This document shows positions 44,605 through 54,900 of a stretch of 64,000 bases of DNA, piece by piece. The DNA is from Alphaproteobacteria bacterium (GTDB lineage: Bacteria > Pseudomonadota > Alphaproteobacteria > Rhodospirillales > Rhodospirillaceae), in contig JAUVUZ010000016.1 of assembly GCA_030604885.1 (NCBI GenBank), positions 19,627 to 83,626 on the forward strand, read 5' to 3'. A program made the translations under genes and the position numbers. Under the pieces are notes generated by a model. It saw only the letters and a list, made by a program, of their open reading frames with translations. It was not told the DNA's origin and did not search any database. Each line of letters opens with the position of its first letter. Position 1 is the stretch's first letter.

Positions 44605-46095
44605 CTATTTGGCGAACGGGTCCCGCAACAGGAAGCTCGGGGTGTGGCCGCCGAAGGCCACCACGTCGTCGCCGTGTTCCATCTCGGCGACTTCGTCGGC
44701 GGGCAGGTTGCCCCGGCCGCGGCGCCCGCCGCGACGGGAATCCCGCTCCCGCTCCCGTTCCCGCTCGGGGCGGGGGCGACGCTCGGCCTCGGGTTTGGCC
44801 TCGGCCTCGGGCTTGCGCTCCGCGCGCGGCGGGCGGGGGTCCGACTTCGGCCTGTCCGCCTTGGGCTGCTCGGCGCGCGGCTGTTCGGCGCGCGGCTCCT
44901 TCGGCTTCGCCTCGGGCTTGCCGCCACGGCCACGGCCGCGACCCTTGCGCTCGCTCTCGTCGAGGGCGAGCGGCGCGGCGTCGCCCAGGGCGATCACCGG
45001 AATCTCCTTGCCGATCAGCTTCTGGATCGCGCTCACGTATTTGCCGTCCTCGGGGGCGGCGATGGTGAGGGCGCGGCCCTCGCGCCCGGCGCGGCCGGTG
45101 CGGCCGATGCGGTGGACGTAATCCTCCGCGTGGCTCGGCACGTCGAAATTGAAGACGTGGGAGACGTCGGCGATGTCCAGCCCGCGCGCCGCCACGTCGG
45201 AGCACACCAGCAGCTTGATCTCGCCGCGGCGGAAGCGGTCGAGGGTTTCGGTGCGCATCGACTGCGGCATGTCGCCGTGCAACTGGCCGACCGAGAAGCC
45301 GTGGCGCTCGAGGGAGCGGAACAACACCGCCACGTCGCGCTTGCGGTTGCAGAAGATGAAGGCGTTGGCCACCTCTTCCGACTTGATCAGCGCGCGCAGG
45401 GCCTCGCGCTTGTCGCGCGGCTCCACGATCACCATCGCCTGGGTCACCAGCTCGGCGGGCGAGGCGGGCGGCGCCACCGACACCAGCTTTGGGTTGGAGA
45501 GGAACTTGTCGGCCAGGCGCTTGATCTCGGGCGCCATGGTGGCGGAGAACAGCAGGGTCTGCCGCAGCGGCGGCAGCCAGCCGAGGATGCGCTCGACATC
45601 GGGGATGAAGCCCATGTCGAGCATCCGGTCCGCCTCGTCGATCACCAGGATCTTGACGTCGGAGAGGAGGATGCGGCCGCGCTCGAACAGGTCGATCATC
45701 CGGCCCGGCGTGGCGATCAGCACGTCGACGCCGCGGTCGAGGGCGCGCTCCTGATCGCCGAAGCTCTCGCCGCCGATCAGCAGCGCCATCGAAAGCTTGT
45801 GATACTTGCCGTACTGCTCGAAATTCTCCGCCACCTGGGCGGCGAGTTCGCGGGTCGGCGCGATGATCAGCGAGCGCGGCATGCGCGCCCGGGCGCGGCC
45901 GTTGGAGAGGATGTCGATCATCGGCAGGGTGTAGGACGCGGTCTTGCCGGTGCCGGTCTGCGCGATCCCCATCACGTCGCGACCCATCAGAACCAGGCCG
46001 ATCGCCTGCTCCTGGATCGGGGTGGGGGTGGTGTAGCCCATCTCGTTGATGGCCTTGAGGGTGTTGGGCTCGAGCCCAAGCTCTTCGAACGTCAT
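44605..46095 (-). CDS. DEAD-box RNA helicase (RhlE-like)
   Basis: 496 residues. Q motif near PTPIQEQAI, motif I AQTGTGKT, Ia APTRELA, II VIDEADRMLDMGF, III LFSATM, then VCSDVAARGLDI and HRIGRTGRAGREG. The last 120 residues are a low-complexity basic/acidic tail rich in Arg, Glu, Pro and Lys (PRAEQPRAEQPK, RERERERE), typical of RhlE-type proteins and likely to bind RNA. It remodels RNA in ribosome assembly or cold adaptation. ATG at 46095 gives the conserved MTFEELGL start. Confidence 0.93.
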   Translation of the reverse strand: MTFEELGLEPNTLKAINEMGYTTPTPIQEQAIGLVLMGRDVMGIAQTGTGKTASYTLPMIDILSNGRARARMPRSLIIAPTRELAAQVAENFEQYGKYHKLSMALLIGGESFGDQERALDRGVDVLIATPGRMIDLFERGRILLSDVKILVIDEADRMLDMGFIPDVERILGWLPPLRQTLLFSATMAPEIKRLADKFLSNPKLVSVAPPASPAELVTQAMVIVEPRDKREALRALIKSEEVANAFIFCNRKRDVAVLFRSLERHGFSVGQLHGDMPQSMRTETLDRFRRGEIKLLVCSDVAARGLDIADVSHVFNFDVPSHAEDYVHRIGRTGRAGREGRALTIAAPEDGKYVSAIQKLIGKEIPVIALGDAAPLALDESERKGRGRGRGGKPEAKPKEPRAEQPRAEQPKADRPKSDPRPPRAERKPEAEAKPEAERRPRPERERERERDSRRGGRRGRGNLPADEVAEMEHGDDVVAFGGHTPSFLLRDPFAK

Positions 46096-46339
46096 GTGGT
46101 TCGATGTTCCGTTGAGTTGTTGCGGCGGCCGGTGGCTCGCCGGGGGCGTGGGGACAGGCGCGAAACCATGCCGGACACGCAGAAAAGGTCGCGCGATCAT
46201 TATGCGGAAACGCCGAAATGTCAACGCGCGTGGTCCGCGGGGCGGGATTTCCGCCCGGCGCGGGCAAAACCCGCTTGAAAGCGGTTCCGCCAGACCCGAC
46301 ACTCGAACCCGCCCCAACACCGACAACGGAGGAGAATTC

Positions 46340-46888
46340 ATGCGTCTCGCGGCTTCCCAATCCTGCCTGATCGTGGTGGACGTGCAGGAGCGCCTCGCCC
46401 CGGTGATGGGCGACCCGCGCAAGGTGATCGACGGCGCCGCGCGCCTCGCCGCCGCCGCGCGCCGCCTGGGCGTGCCGACGCTGATCTCCGAGCAGTATCC
46501 CAAGGGCCTGGGGTCGACGATGATCGACGTGCGCGAGGTGGTGCCCGAGGAGGACGCCTACGTGCAGAAGCTCGATTTCTCGTGCTGCGGCGAGCCGGAG
46601 TTCATGGCGAAGTTCGCCGCCCTCGGCCGCCGCCAGGTGGTGCTGGCGGGCATCGAGATGCACGTGTGCGTGATGCAGACGGCGCTCGACCTCAAGGACA
46701 AGGGCTTCGACGTGTTCGTGGCGGTGGACGCCTGCGGCTCGCGCTTCGCCTCCGACGAGGAGGTCGCCAAGCTCCGCTTCGCCGCCGCCGGAATCCACCT
46801 CGTCACCATCGAGATGACGATCTTCGAGTGGCTCGAACGTTCCGGCACGCCGGAGTTCAAGGACATCAGCAAAACCCTGATCCGCTGA
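46340..46888 (+). CDS. Isochorismatase-family cysteine hydrolase
   Basis: 182 residues. The catalytic triad is visible: Asp14 in VVDVQERL, Lys77 in VQKLDFSCC, and Cys110 in GIEMHVCVMQT. The EQYPKGLGST block is typical of YcaC-like members. These enzymes hydrolyse amides or vinyl ethers; the substrate is unknown. A GGAGGAG ribosome site precedes the ATG. The hydrolase gene at 46902 follows after 13 bp, so the two form an operon. Confidence 0.88.
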   Translation: MRLAASQSCLIVVDVQERLAPVMGDPRKVIDGAARLAAAARRLGVPTLISEQYPKGLGSTMIDVREVVPEEDAYVQKLDFSCCGEPEFMAKFAALGRRQVVLAGIEMHVCVMQTALDLKDKGFDVFVAVDACGSRFASDEEVAKLRFAAAGIHLVTIEMTIFEWLERSGTPEFKDISKTLIR

Positions 46889-46901
46889 CCGGAGGCACCC
46901 G

Positions 46902-47594
46902 ATGCGCCAGGACCTGGTTCTGCTCCCCGGCCTCGCCTGCGACGCCCGCCTGTTCGCGCCGCAGGTGGAGGCGCTGGCCGATCTCGCCGCGCCCCTGGTG
47001 CCCAACCTCGACGCCGCCTCGGTGGGCGAGATGGCCGAGGCGGTGCTGGGCGCCGCGCCGAAGCGCTTCGCCCTCGCCGGGTTGTCGATGGGCGGATACG
47101 TGGCGATGGAGGTTCTCCGCCGCGCGCCGAGCCGCGTCACCCGCCTCGCGCTGATCTCCACCACCGCGCGGCCCGACACGCCGGAGCAGACGGCGATGCG
47201 CCGCGAGTTGATCGAGCTGGCGCGCTCCGCCCGCTTCGCCCAGGTGATGCCGCGCCTGCTGCCGAAGCTGATTTCCGTCCACCGCCGCGACGACGCCGAG
47301 TTGAAACGGCTGGTGGTGGAGATGGCCGACGCGGTGGGGGCGGAGGCGTTCGCCCGCCAGCAGACCGCCATCCTCTCCCGCCCCGACAGCCGCGACGACC
47401 TGGACCGGGTGACGGTGCCGACCGCGATCGTCTGCGGCGACGCCGACGAACTGACGCCGCCCGACCGCCACGAGGAGATGGCGGCGCGGATCGGCGGCGC
47501 GGTGCTGACGGTGATCCCGCGCTCCGGCCACCTCGCCACCCTCGAGGCGCCGGAGGAAACCGTCGCGGCGCTGCGGGCGTGGCTGCTGGCCTGA
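46902..47594 (+). CDS. Alpha/beta-fold hydrolase
   Basis: 230 residues. Nucleophile Ser in AGLSMGGYVAME, acid Asp in CGDADELTPP and catalytic His in PRSGHLATLE. LLPGLACDARLFAPQ is the oxyanion loop seen in many small-molecule esterases. Substrate not known; it is co-transcribed with the isochorismatase-like gene. A short palindrome (GCCTGA/TCAGGC, 47589-47603) spans its stop and may help termination. Confidence 0.86.
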   Translation: MRQDLVLLPGLACDARLFAPQVEALADLAAPLVPNLDAASVGEMAEAVLGAAPKRFALAGLSMGGYVAMEVLRRAPSRVTRLALISTTARPDTPEQTAMRRELIELARSARFAQVMPRLLPKLISVHRRDDAELKRLVVEMADAVGAEAFARQQTAILSRPDSRDDLDRVTVPTAIVCGDADELTPPDRHEEMAARIGGAVLTVIPRSGHLATLEAPEETVAALRAWLLA

Positions 47595-47680
47595 GGCTCA
47601 GGCGCCCTATCGGGCGGGCGCGCGTTGCGGGCGGGATTCGGTCAAGGGGCCGTAATCGGCGGGGGCGCCGAGGCGGAGCG

Positions 47681-48103
47681 TCAGCCGGTTTCGATCGCGT
47701 CGCCGCTGTCGGGCGGCGGGTTGAGCGGCTCGCGGCACTCCAGCACCCAGATGTCGTAGACCGGATGATCCATCGCCGAGACCGCGGGCGAGGATGCGTA
47801 CATCCAGCCGCGGAACACGTCCACCGGCGGCTGGTTGGGCTTGATGTCGGCGATGTCGAGGAACGCCGCGCTCTCGGGGGTTTCCTCCGGCGAGCGGGTG
47901 CGGCAGGCGCGCACGATGATCGCGAGCGAGCCGAAGCGCACGGTGTCACCCACCGGGGTGGTGAGGGTGGTGATGCGGCCGGTGATCTTGTCCAGCCCGC
48001 GCAGCACCGCGATGCGGGTGTCGAGGTTGGTGGCGGCGGAAACCGGCGCCACCGAGAGGCCGAGCGCCAGGACGGCGAGGGCGCCGAGACGCGACGGACC
48101 CAT
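47681..48103 (-). CDS. DUF2155 secreted protein
   Basis: 140 residues with a 23-residue signal peptide (ending APVSA). The core ITTLTTPVGDTVRFGSLAIIVRAC, AFLDI and VFRGWMYASSPAVSAMDHPVYDIWVLEC is the alphaproteobacterial DUF2155 pattern, with conserved cysteines in a periplasmic domain. Function is not established. It is the last gene of the NDUFA12-MlaD-MlaD-DUF2155 block, a common alphaproteobacterial order. Its ATG shares one base with the preceding stop. Confidence 0.85.
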   Translation of the reverse strand: MGPSRLGALAVLALGLSVAPVSAATNLDTRIAVLRGLDKITGRITTLTTPVGDTVRFGSLAIIVRACRTRSPEETPESAAFLDIADIKPNQPPVDVFRGWMYASSPAVSAMDHPVYDIWVLECREPLNPPPDSGDAIETG

Positions 48104-48561
48104 CAACGCTGACCTTCGCTGCCGGTGGCGAGGAAGATGAACTCGCCCACCGTGTCCTCGAGCGACTTGAAGTCGCGGGTGTTGGAAATCTCGCCGCCGT
48201 CCTCCAGCCGCTCCGACATCGTGCCGGGTTCGAGGCGGATGTACTTGTCGCCCATCAGCCCCTGGGTAGCGATGGAGGCGACGGTGTCGACGGGCAGGCG
48301 GATGTCGGGGCGGATGCTCAAGGTGAGCGCCGCCTCGTAGGTCTGCTGGTCGAGCCGCTGGTCGATCACCGAGCCGACCTTGATGCCGCTGATCCGCACG
48401 TCGGAACCGACCCGCAGCCCGCCCACCTTGAGGAAGTTGGCCTTGAGGTGGTAGCCGTCCACCTGCCGCTGGTGGGCGCTGGTGTAGGCGAACACCAGGA
48501 AATAGGCCGCGACCAGCAGGACCACCGCGCCCATGATGCTTTCGATTACCGGCTTGCGCAT
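48103..48561 (-). CDS. mlaD: MlaD-family MCE-domain lipid transport protein
   Basis: 152 residues: one N-terminal membrane anchor (about 8-27) and an MCE domain with FLKVGGLRVGSDVRISGIKVGSV and the pore-loop region ATQGLMGDKYIRLEPG. This is the inner-membrane-anchored hexameric component that passes phospholipid between membranes in the Mla pathway. The permease MlaE and ATPase MlaF are not in the window. A second MCE gene lies 5 bp upstream in the same operon. Confidence 0.9.
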   Translation of the reverse strand: MRKPVIESIMGAVVLLVAAYFLVFAYTSAHQRQVDGYHLKANFLKVGGLRVGSDVRISGIKVGSVIDQRLDQQTYEAALTLSIRPDIRLPVDTVASIATQGLMGDKYIRLEPGTMSERLEDGGEISNTRDFKSLEDTVGEFIFLATGSEGQR

Positions 48562-48566
48562 GGGGG

Positions 48567-49124
48567 TCAGTCCTTCTTGTCGATCGGCAGCAGGGGCGCG
48601 GGCGCCGCGGCGGGCGCGGGGTTGGCGGGGGCACGGGCGGTATCGGTGTCGGGGCTGAGGGCGTCGGCGCATTTCGCCTGCTGCGCCTTGGCCATCGCCA
48701 CCAGGCGGTCGAGCAGATCCTCGACGATCAGCGAATCCTGGGTGAAGGCGATGCTGTCGCCCGATTTCAGCATGTCGGCGGCGCCGCCCGGCTCCAGCTC
48801 CACGAACTTGGCGCCGAACAGGCCGTCGGTGTGGATCACCGCGGCGGTGTCGGCGGGCACGCCGACGCCGTTGTCGATCAGCAGCATCACCCGCGACTGG
48901 AAGCCGCCCTGGAGTTCGAGATTGGCGACGACGCCGACGTCGATCCCGGCGACGCGCACCGGCGCGCCCTCGGCCAGCCCGTCGCTGCGGGAGAACCCGG
49001 CGTAGAGGGGGTAGCCGTCGCTGGCGGGCATGGTGTCCCGGCCGTGCAGCCACGTCAGCAGGAGGCCGCCGAGCAGGCAGACCACCACGCCGAGACCGAT
49101 ATCCTCGCGTTCACCGAAATGCAC
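48567..49124 (-). CDS. Second MCE-domain (MlaD-like) protein
   Basis: 185 residues from a GTG at 49124, chosen because GAGAGG lies ten bases upstream; a TTG two codons earlier is also possible. N-terminal membrane anchor (about residues 9-25), MCE domain with SDGLAEGAPVRVAGIDVGVV and TDGLFGAKFVELEPGG, then a Cys-containing linker and an Ala/Pro-rich tail ending IDKKD. It probably forms or modifies a lipid-transfer channel with the adjacent MlaD. Confidence 0.82.
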   Translation of the reverse strand: MHFGEREDIGLGVVVCLLGGLLLTWLHGRDTMPASDGYPLYAGFSRSDGLAEGAPVRVAGIDVGVVANLELQGGFQSRVMLLIDNGVGVPADTAAVIHTDGLFGAKFVELEPGGAADMLKSGDSIAFTQDSLIVEDLLDRLVAMAKAQQAKCADALSPDTDTARAPANPAPAAAPAPLLPIDKKD

Positions 49125-49145
49125 GGGCAAATGACCTCTCGGGCG

Positions 49146-49493
49146 TCAGGACGGACGCCAGGCTTCGTAGTCGCCGGTCGCCTTGTCGCGCTTGCCCCCG
49201 CGGCGGTCGTGGCCGGGCGGGAAATAGGCGAAACGGGTGCCGGTCAGGTTGGGGCGGTGCGGCTTCTGCCAGGAGTGACGCTTGCCTTCGAGCGGGGCGT
49301 CGGCGCTGAAGTGGAGCCAGGCGTGCCATTCGGCGGGCACCTTGGTGGCTTCGGGCGCGCCGTTGAACATCACCCAGCGGCGCTCCCGCCGACCGCGCAG
49401 CGCCCGGCGCTCGCGATAGTAGCGGTTGCCGAAGGTGTCCTCGCCGACGAATTCGCCGCGCAGCCACGTATACAGGCGTGTGCCCAGGTTCAT
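49146..49493 (-). CDS. NADH:ubiquinone oxidoreductase subunit NDUFA12
   Basis: 115 residues. GEFVGEDTFGNRYYRER, RRWVMFNG, WHAWLH and the C-terminal NLTGTRFAYFPPGHDRRG are the hallmarks of the NDUFA12 (B17.2) accessory subunit of complex I found in Alphaproteobacteria and mitochondria. It stabilises the peripheral arm of complex I at the inner membrane. It heads the MCE/DUF2155 block; the core nuo genes are elsewhere. Confidence 0.93.
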   Translation of the reverse strand: MNLGTRLYTWLRGEFVGEDTFGNRYYRERRALRGRRERRWVMFNGAPEATKVPAEWHAWLHFSADAPLEGKRHSWQKPHRPNLTGTRFAYFPPGHDRRGGKRDKATGDYEAWRPS

Positions 49494-49897
49494 TCCCGTC
49501 TCCTTCAGGCCGATCCTCCCGGGGGGTGGACCGCACATTCGCGGACTATGCCACCCGCGTCCGGCTTCGTAAAGTTCTCTCGGGAATGAGATAAGGTGGC
49601 GGCGGCGATTCCCCGAGGGCGGCGCGGGAGATTTTTCGGGGGGTTCGGCCGCGTCGGCTTCCCGTGGGGAGGGAACGCGGGCCGCGGCGAAAACTGCGCC
49701 GACGCGGCCGAAGGGAACGCCGCCGCGCGGCTGGTCGGACCGCATGGCGGGAACCGGTGGGGGCTCACTGGGGTCGAATCCGGAGCCGGGCGGCCGTGGG
49801 GGCCGCCGCACGCCATCATGCCGCAAACGGTGATTTGTGTAAAATCGTCCTTCGCTATAGAGTGATAAGGCACGCAAATCACGGAAGCGGGGACGAG
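49494..49897. other. 404-bp intergenic region between NDUFA12 and LysR genes
   Basis: No gene with convincing coding character. It must contain two divergent promoters. The last 90 bp before the LysR gene are AT-richer (TGATTTGTGTAAAATCGTCC followed by CTATAGAGTGATAAGG) and are the best promoter candidate; LysR-type T-N11-A palindromes are possible there but not distinctive. The first part is GC-rich and featureless. Confidence 0.4.
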
Positions 49898-50788
49898 ATG
49901 GAGCTGGCGCACCTTCGCGGCTTCCTGGCGGTGGCGGAAACCCTGCACTTCAGCCGCGCCGCCCAGCGCCTCAACCTGAGCCAGCCCGCCCTCAGCCTGC
50001 AAATCCGCGCGCTGGAGGCGGAGCTCGGGGTGAAGCTGTTCGAGCGCAACCGCCGCAAGACCGAGATCACCGAGGCGGGCGCGGTGTTCCGAGAGGAGGC
50101 GGCGGCGGCGCTCAAGGCGCTCGACCACGCCGCCCTGCGCGCCCGGCAGGCGGCGGCGGGGCGGATCGGCAGCGTCCGCATCGGCTTCATTTCCACCGCC
50201 GCGGCGCTGGTGGTGCCGCCGCTGGTCACCCGCTTCCGCGCCGACCATCCGGAGGTGGAGCTGGAGATGCGCCACGCCCTCACCGCCGAACAGATCGAGG
50301 GCCTCAACCGCGGCGACCTCGACGTCGGCTTCTTCCGCATGCCCGCGGCGCCGGGGGCGGGGATCGCCACCCTGGTGGTGCACCGCGAGCCGTTCCGCCT
50401 GTTCGTGCCCGAGGGCGACCCGCTCGCCCGCGCGCCCCGGCCCGCGCTCGCCGACCTCGACGGCCGCGAGGTGGTGGTCTACGCCCGCCGCAACGCGCCG
50501 GGCTTCCACGACCTGCTGCTGCGGATGCTCGACGACGCCGGAGCCTCGCCCGCCACGCTGCATCAGGCCAACGACATGAGTTCGCTGATGTCGCTGGTGG
50601 CGGCGGGAGTCGGCGCCGCGGTGGCGCCCGCGTCGGTGGGGCAATACGGCCCGCCCGGCGTGGTCGGCCGCGACCTCGACGGCCTGCCGCCGTCGGTGGT
50701 GGTGATGGCCCACCGCGCCGACGAACGCCGCCCCGCGGTGCGCGCGTTCGTCGACCTGGTGGCGTCCGCGAGCGGCGCCGGCGGCTGA
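49898..50788 (+). CDS. LysR-family transcriptional regulator
   Basis: 296 residues. N-terminal winged helix [50 protein letters not shown], then a two-lobed ligand-binding domain ([18 protein letters not shown]). It resembles the BenM/CatR-like group that starts MELxxLRxFxxVAE, regulators of aromatic-compound genes, but no such genes are adjacent. Target unknown; autoregulation from the upstream region is usual in the family. Confidence 0.9.
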   Translation: MELAHLRGFLAVAETLHFSRAAQRLNLSQPALSLQIRALEAELGVKLFERNRRKTEITEAGAVFREEAAAALKALDHAALRARQAAAGRIGSVRIGFISTAAALVVPPLVTRFRADHPEVELEMRHALTAEQIEGLNRGDLDVGFFRMPAAPGAGIATLVVHREPFRLFVPEGDPLARAPRPALADLDGREVVVYARRNAPGFHDLLLRMLDDAGASPATLHQANDMSSLMSLVAAGVGAAVAPASVGQYGPPGVVGRDLDGLPPSVVVMAHRADERRPAVRAFVDLVASASGAGG

Positions 50789-51129
50789 CCGACGCTTCGA
50801 ATTTTTCCGGCGTTGCAGGCGTTTCGCAGAGTCGCGGCCTACCGCCCATGGTGTGGGATGTGCGTCCCGTCACACCACATCTAGAATTCCCGCTTGATTC
50901 GCATTTTGCAACGCAGTACCTTGTACCTCCGCCGCGAGAGACCACAAGATGTGGGCCGCGGCGTGCCTCCGCGCCGCGGCGCCGGGGCGCCAACACACGA
51001 AGATTTGCTCGGAATTCAGGGGCTTCCCCGGCTGGCGCGAAAAAAACCAGATGCGCGCCCGGGACGCCCGGAACCCCACCGCGGCCGTCCACCGGCCGTC
51101 AGAGAAACCGAAAGAACGGGACACAGATC
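50789..51129 (+). promoter_or_regulatory. nrdJ leader with three hairpins
   Basis: 341 bp with no gene. Three foldable elements are visible: GGTGTG/CACACC enclosing GGA/TCC (50850-50876); CCACA/TGTGG around AGA (50942-50954); and a 9-bp perfect stem GCCGCGGCG/CGCCGCGGC (50955-50963 with 50972-50980). TTGATT at about 50895 with TACCTT 17 bp later is a promoter candidate between them. A canonical cobalamin-riboswitch B12 box was looked for and not found. NrdR boxes (ACACnATATATnGTGT-like) are not clear either. Confidence 0.45.
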
Positions 51130-54100
51130 ATGCGGATCGAACGGCTCTTCACCACCGACGGCGTCTCCCCGTACTCCACGATCGACTTCCGCTTCACCAG
51201 CAGCGAAATCCGCAAGCCCGACGGCTCGGTGGTGTTCTCGCTGCAGGACATCGAGGTGCCCGCCGACTGGTCGCAGGTCGCCTGCGACATCCTGGCGCAG
51301 AAGTATTTCCGCAAGGCCGGGGTGCCGGTGGCGCTCAAGCGCGTCGAGGAGGCGGACGTGCCCGCCTGGCTGTGGTGCTCCGAGGCGGATGCCTCGGTCT
51401 CCACCGAGACCGTCTCCGAGACCAAGGCCACCCAGGTGTTCGACCGTCTCGCCGGAACCTGGACCTATTGGGGCTGGAAGGGCGGCTATTTCGACGGCGA
51501 GGCCGACGCCCGTGCCTACTTCGACGAAATGCGCTACATGCTGTGCAAGCAGATGGCCGCGCCCAACTCGCCGCAGTGGTTCAACACCGGCATGCACTGG
51601 GCCTACGGCATCGACGGCCCGGGCCAGGGCCACTATTACGTCGACTTCAAGACCGGCAAGCTGGTGCGCTCCAACTCGGCCTACGAGCACCCGCAGCCGC
51701 ACGCCTGCTTCATCCAGTCGGTGTCCGACGACCTCGTCAACGACGGCGGCATCATGGATTTGTGGGTGCGCGAGGCGCGCCTGTTCAAGTACGGCTCCGG
51801 CACCGGCACCAACTTCTCCTCCCTGCGCGGCGAGGGCGAGAAGCTCTCGGGCGGCGGCAAGTCGTCGGGGATGATGAGCTTCCTCAAGATCGGCGACCGC
51901 GCGGCGGGCGCGATCAAGTCGGGCGGCACCACCCGGCGCGCCGCCAAGATGGTGATCGTCGACATCGACCATCCGGACGTCGAGACCTTCATCAACTGGA
52001 AGGTCCACGAGGAGCAGAAGGTCGGCTGCCTGGTCACCGGCTCCACCCTCCTCAACATCCACCTGAACGCGGTGATGAAGGCGACCCGGCTGTGGGACGG
52101 CGCCGACGACGACGACGCCCGCTTCGACCCGCGCAAGAACCCCGCCCTCAAGAAGGCGATCCTCGCCGCCCGCCGCGTCGCGGTGTCGGAGAACTACGTC
52201 CAGCGCGCGATCCAGTTCGCCAAGCAGGGTTTCACCGAGATCGACGTGCCGGTCTACGACACCGATTTCGATCACGAGGGCTACGCCACCGTCTCGGGCC
52301 AGAACTCCAACAACACCGTGCGCGTCACCGACGACTTCCTCAAGACCGTGGCGCAGGACGGCGACTGGAACCTGATCCGCCGCCTCGACGGCAAGGTGGC
52401 GAAGACGGTGAAGGCGCGCGACCTGTGGCAGGAAATCGGCTACGCCGCGTGGGCCTGCGCCGACCCGGGCCTGCAGTTCGACAGCACCATCAACGCCTGG
52501 CACACCTGCCCGCAGTCGGGCCGGATCAACGCCTCGAACCCGTGCTCCGAGTACATGTTCCTCGACGACACGGCGTGCAATCTCGCGTCCTTGAACCTCA
52601 TGACCTTCCGCAAGGACGACGGGTCGTTCGACGTGGCGGGCTTCACCCACGCCTCGCGGCTGTGGACCGTCACCCTCGAGATCTCGGTGCTGATGGCGCA
52701 GTTCCCGTCGAAGGAGATCGCCAAGCGCTCCTACGAGTTCCGCACCCTCGGCCTCGGCTACGCCAACATCGGCGGCCTGCTGATGGCCTCGGGCCTCTCC
52801 TACGACAGCACCGAGGGTCGCGCCCTGTGCGCCGCGATCACCGCGCTGATGACCGGCGAGGCCTACCGCACCTCCGCCGAAATGGCCGAGGAGATGGGCG
52901 CCTTCCCGGGTTACGCCAAGAACGCCAAGGACATGCTGCGGGTGATCCGCAACCATGCCCGCGCCGCCCACGGCGCCACCAAGGGCTACGAGGAGCTGAA
53001 CGTCCTGCCGGTGCCGCTCGACGCCGTCAACTGCCCGGACGCCGCGATCGTCGACGCCGCCCGCGCGGCGTGGGACGCGGCGCTGGAACTCGGCACCGCC
53101 GCGGGCTTCCGCAACGCCCAGGTTTCGGTGATCGCCCCCACCGGCACCATCGGCCTGGTGATGGATTGCGACACCACCGGCATCGAGCCGGACTTCGCCC
53201 TGGTGAAGTACAAGAAGCTGGTCGGCGGCGGCTACTTCAAGATCATCAACCGCCTGGTGCCGCAGGCCCTCGCCACCCTCGGCTACACCGAGGCCGAGGC
53301 CGAGGCGATGCTGCGCTACGCCCTCGGCAACGGCACCCTGGCGGGCGCCCCGGCGGTCAACCACCAGACCCTCAAGGCCAAGGGCTTCACCGACGTGGCG
53401 TTGATGAAGCTGGAGGAAAGCCTCGCCAACTGCTTCGACGTCAAGTACGCCTTCAACCCCTACACCCTGGGGATGGAGTTCTGCCGCGACGTCCTCGGCT
53501 TCCCCGAGGCGAAGCTCGCCGACGTCTCCTTCAACATGCTGGAGGCCCTCGGCTTCTCGGCCAAGGAGATCGACGCCGCCAACACCTACGTGTGCGGCGC
53601 GGGCACCCTCGAAGGCGCGCCGGGCCTCAAGGACGAGCACCTGCCGGTGTTCGACTGCGCCAGCCCCTGCGGCCGCACCGGCACCCGCTATCTCTCGGCG
53701 GACGCGCACATCCACATGATGGCGGCGGCGCAGCCGTTCATCTCGGGCGCGATCTCGAAGACCATCAACATGCCCACCACCGCCACGGTGGAGGACTGCA
53801 CCAACGCCTACATCAACAGCTGGATGCTCGGCCTCAAGGCCAACGCCCTCTACCGCGACGGCTCCAAGCTCAGCCAGCCGCTCTCGACCTCGTTCGGCGA
53901 CGAACTGGTCGACGATCTGGCCGACGAGCCGCAGGCCAAGCAGGTCACCGCCGTCACCGAGCGGATCGTCGAGAAGGTGATCGAGAAGATCGTCGCCGCC
54001 GACCCGACCCGCCGGGCGCTGCCGACCCGCCGCAAGGGCTACACCCAGAAGGCGATGGTGGGCGGCCACAAGGTCTACCTCCGCACCGGCGAATACGACG

Positions 54101-54771
54101 ACGGCCACCTCGGCGAGATCTTCATCGACATGCACAAGGAGGGCGCCGCCTTCCGCAGCCTGATGAACAACTTCGCCATCGCGGTGTCGATCGGCCTGCA
54201 GTACGGCGTGCCGCTCGAGGAGTTCGTCGAGGCCTACACCTTCACCCGCTTCGAGCCGTCGGGCATGGTGGAAGGCAACGACACCATCAAGATGGCCACC
54301 TCGATCCTCGACTACCTGTTCCGCGAGCTGGCGATCTCCTACCTCGGCCGCAACGACCTCGCCCACGTCCAGCCCGAGGACCTGCGCCACGACACCCTCG
54401 GCAAGGGCGAGGCCCAGGCCGATCTCGAAAAGGCCGCCGAGAAGGTGGTCGAGGCGGTCGCCTCGTCGGGCTACCTGCGCGGCAACCTGCGGGTGTTCGA
54501 GGGCGGCCTGCTCGCCACCGGCACCGACGGCCCGATGGTGCAGAGCCTGATGTCGACCACCGCGTCGGTCACCGCCGGAGCGGTCACCTCGGGCGCCACC
54601 GCCTCGGTCTCCACCGCCGTCGCCGCGCCGTCGCGCGCCTCGCGCATCCAGCAGGCGCGGATGCAGGGCTACGAGGGCGACAGCTGCCCCGAGTGCGGCA
54701 ACTTCACCCTGGTGCGCAACGGCACCTGCCTGAAGTGCGACACCTGCGGCGGTACCACCGGCTGCTCCTGA
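51130..54771 (+). CDS. nrdJ: Adenosylcobalamin-dependent (class II) ribonucleoside-diphosphate reductase
   Basis: 1213 residues, normal for the long NrdJ form. It reduces ribonucleotides to deoxyribonucleotides with a B12-generated radical, independent of oxygen. Seen: [46 protein letters not shown] with the conserved [24 protein letters not shown], and a C-terminal [14 protein letters not shown] cysteine array thought to relay electrons. An Ala/Ser/Thr-rich linker precedes that array. It implies that the cell makes or imports cobalamin. Two hairpins follow. Confidence 0.96.
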   Translation: MRIERLFTTDGVSPYSTIDFRFTSSEIRKPDGSVVFSLQDIEVPADWSQVACDILAQKYFRKAGVPVALKRVEEADVPAWLWCSEADASVSTETVSETKATQVFDRLAGTWTYWGWKGGYFDGEADARAYFDEMRYMLCKQMAAPNSPQWFNTGMHWAYGIDGPGQGHYYVDFKTGKLVRSNSAYEHPQPHACFIQSVSDDLVNDGGIMDLWVREARLFKYGSGTGTNFSSLRGEGEKLSGGGKSSGMMSFLKIGDRAAGAIKSGGTTRRAAKMVIVDIDHPDVETFINWKVHEEQKVGCLVTGSTLLNIHLNAVMKATRLWDGADDDDARFDPRKNPALKKAILAARRVAVSENYVQRAIQFAKQGFTEIDVPVYDTDFDHEGYATVSGQNSNNTVRVTDDFLKTVAQDGDWNLIRRLDGKVAKTVKARDLWQEIGYAAWACADPGLQFDSTINAWHTCPQSGRINASNPCSEYMFLDDTACNLASLNLMTFRKDDGSFDVAGFTHASRLWTVTLEISVLMAQFPSKEIAKRSYEFRTLGLGYANIGGLLMASGLSYDSTEGRALCAAITALMTGEAYRTSAEMAEEMGAFPGYAKNAKDMLRVIRNHARAAHGATKGYEELNVLPVPLDAVNCPDAAIVDAARAAWDAALELGTAAGFRNAQVSVIAPTGTIGLVMDCDTTGIEPDFALVKYKKLVGGGYFKIINRLVPQALATLGYTEAEAEAMLRYALGNGTLAGAPAVNHQTLKAKGFTDVALMKLEESLANCFDVKYAFNPYTLGMEFCRDVLGFPEAKLADVSFNMLEALGFSAKEIDAANTYVCGAGTLEGAPGLKDEHLPVFDCASPCGRTGTRYLSADAHIHMMAAAQPFISGAISKTINMPTTATVEDCTNAYINSWMLGLKANALYRDGSKLSQPLSTSFGDELVDDLADEPQAKQVTAVTERIVEKVIEKIVAADPTRRALPTRRKGYTQKAMVGGHKVYLRTGEYDDGHLGEIFIDMHKEGAAFRSLMNNFAIAVSIGLQYGVPLEEFVEAYTFTRFEPSGMVEGNDTIKMATSILDYLFRELAISYLGRNDLAHVQPEDLRHDTLGKGEAQADLEKAAEKVVEAVASSGYLRGNLRVFEGGLLATGTDGPMVQSLMSTTASVTAGAVTSGATASVSTAVAAPSRASRIQQARMQGYEGDSCPECGNFTLVRNGTCLKCDTCGGTTGCS

Positions 54772-54787
54772 TCCCACCCGATGCCCG

Positions 54788-54855
54788 GCGCGGCGGATTT
54801 CCGCCGCGCGTGCAGCGCGAACCCGCCGCCCTCCCACACGGGGCGGCGGGTTTTC
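54788..54855 (+). terminator. Double hairpin terminator after nrdJ
   Basis: First stem GCGCGGCGG/CCGCCGCGC (54788-54796 with 54801-54809, loop ATTT). Second stem AACCCGCCGCC/GGCGGCGGGTT (54820-54830 with 54842-54852), followed by TTCCGTTT. The second has the GC-stem plus T-rich tail of an intrinsic terminator. Confidence 0.75.
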
Positions 54856-54900
54856 CGTTTATGGGCAAGGAAGTGCGGGGCGCGGCGCGGAGCGGATCGC

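Noticed and set aside
50789..51129. Cobalamin riboswitch before nrdJ
   Set aside because: No B12-box-like sequence or the expected multi-helix layout could be seen by eye. A covariance-model scan would be decisive.
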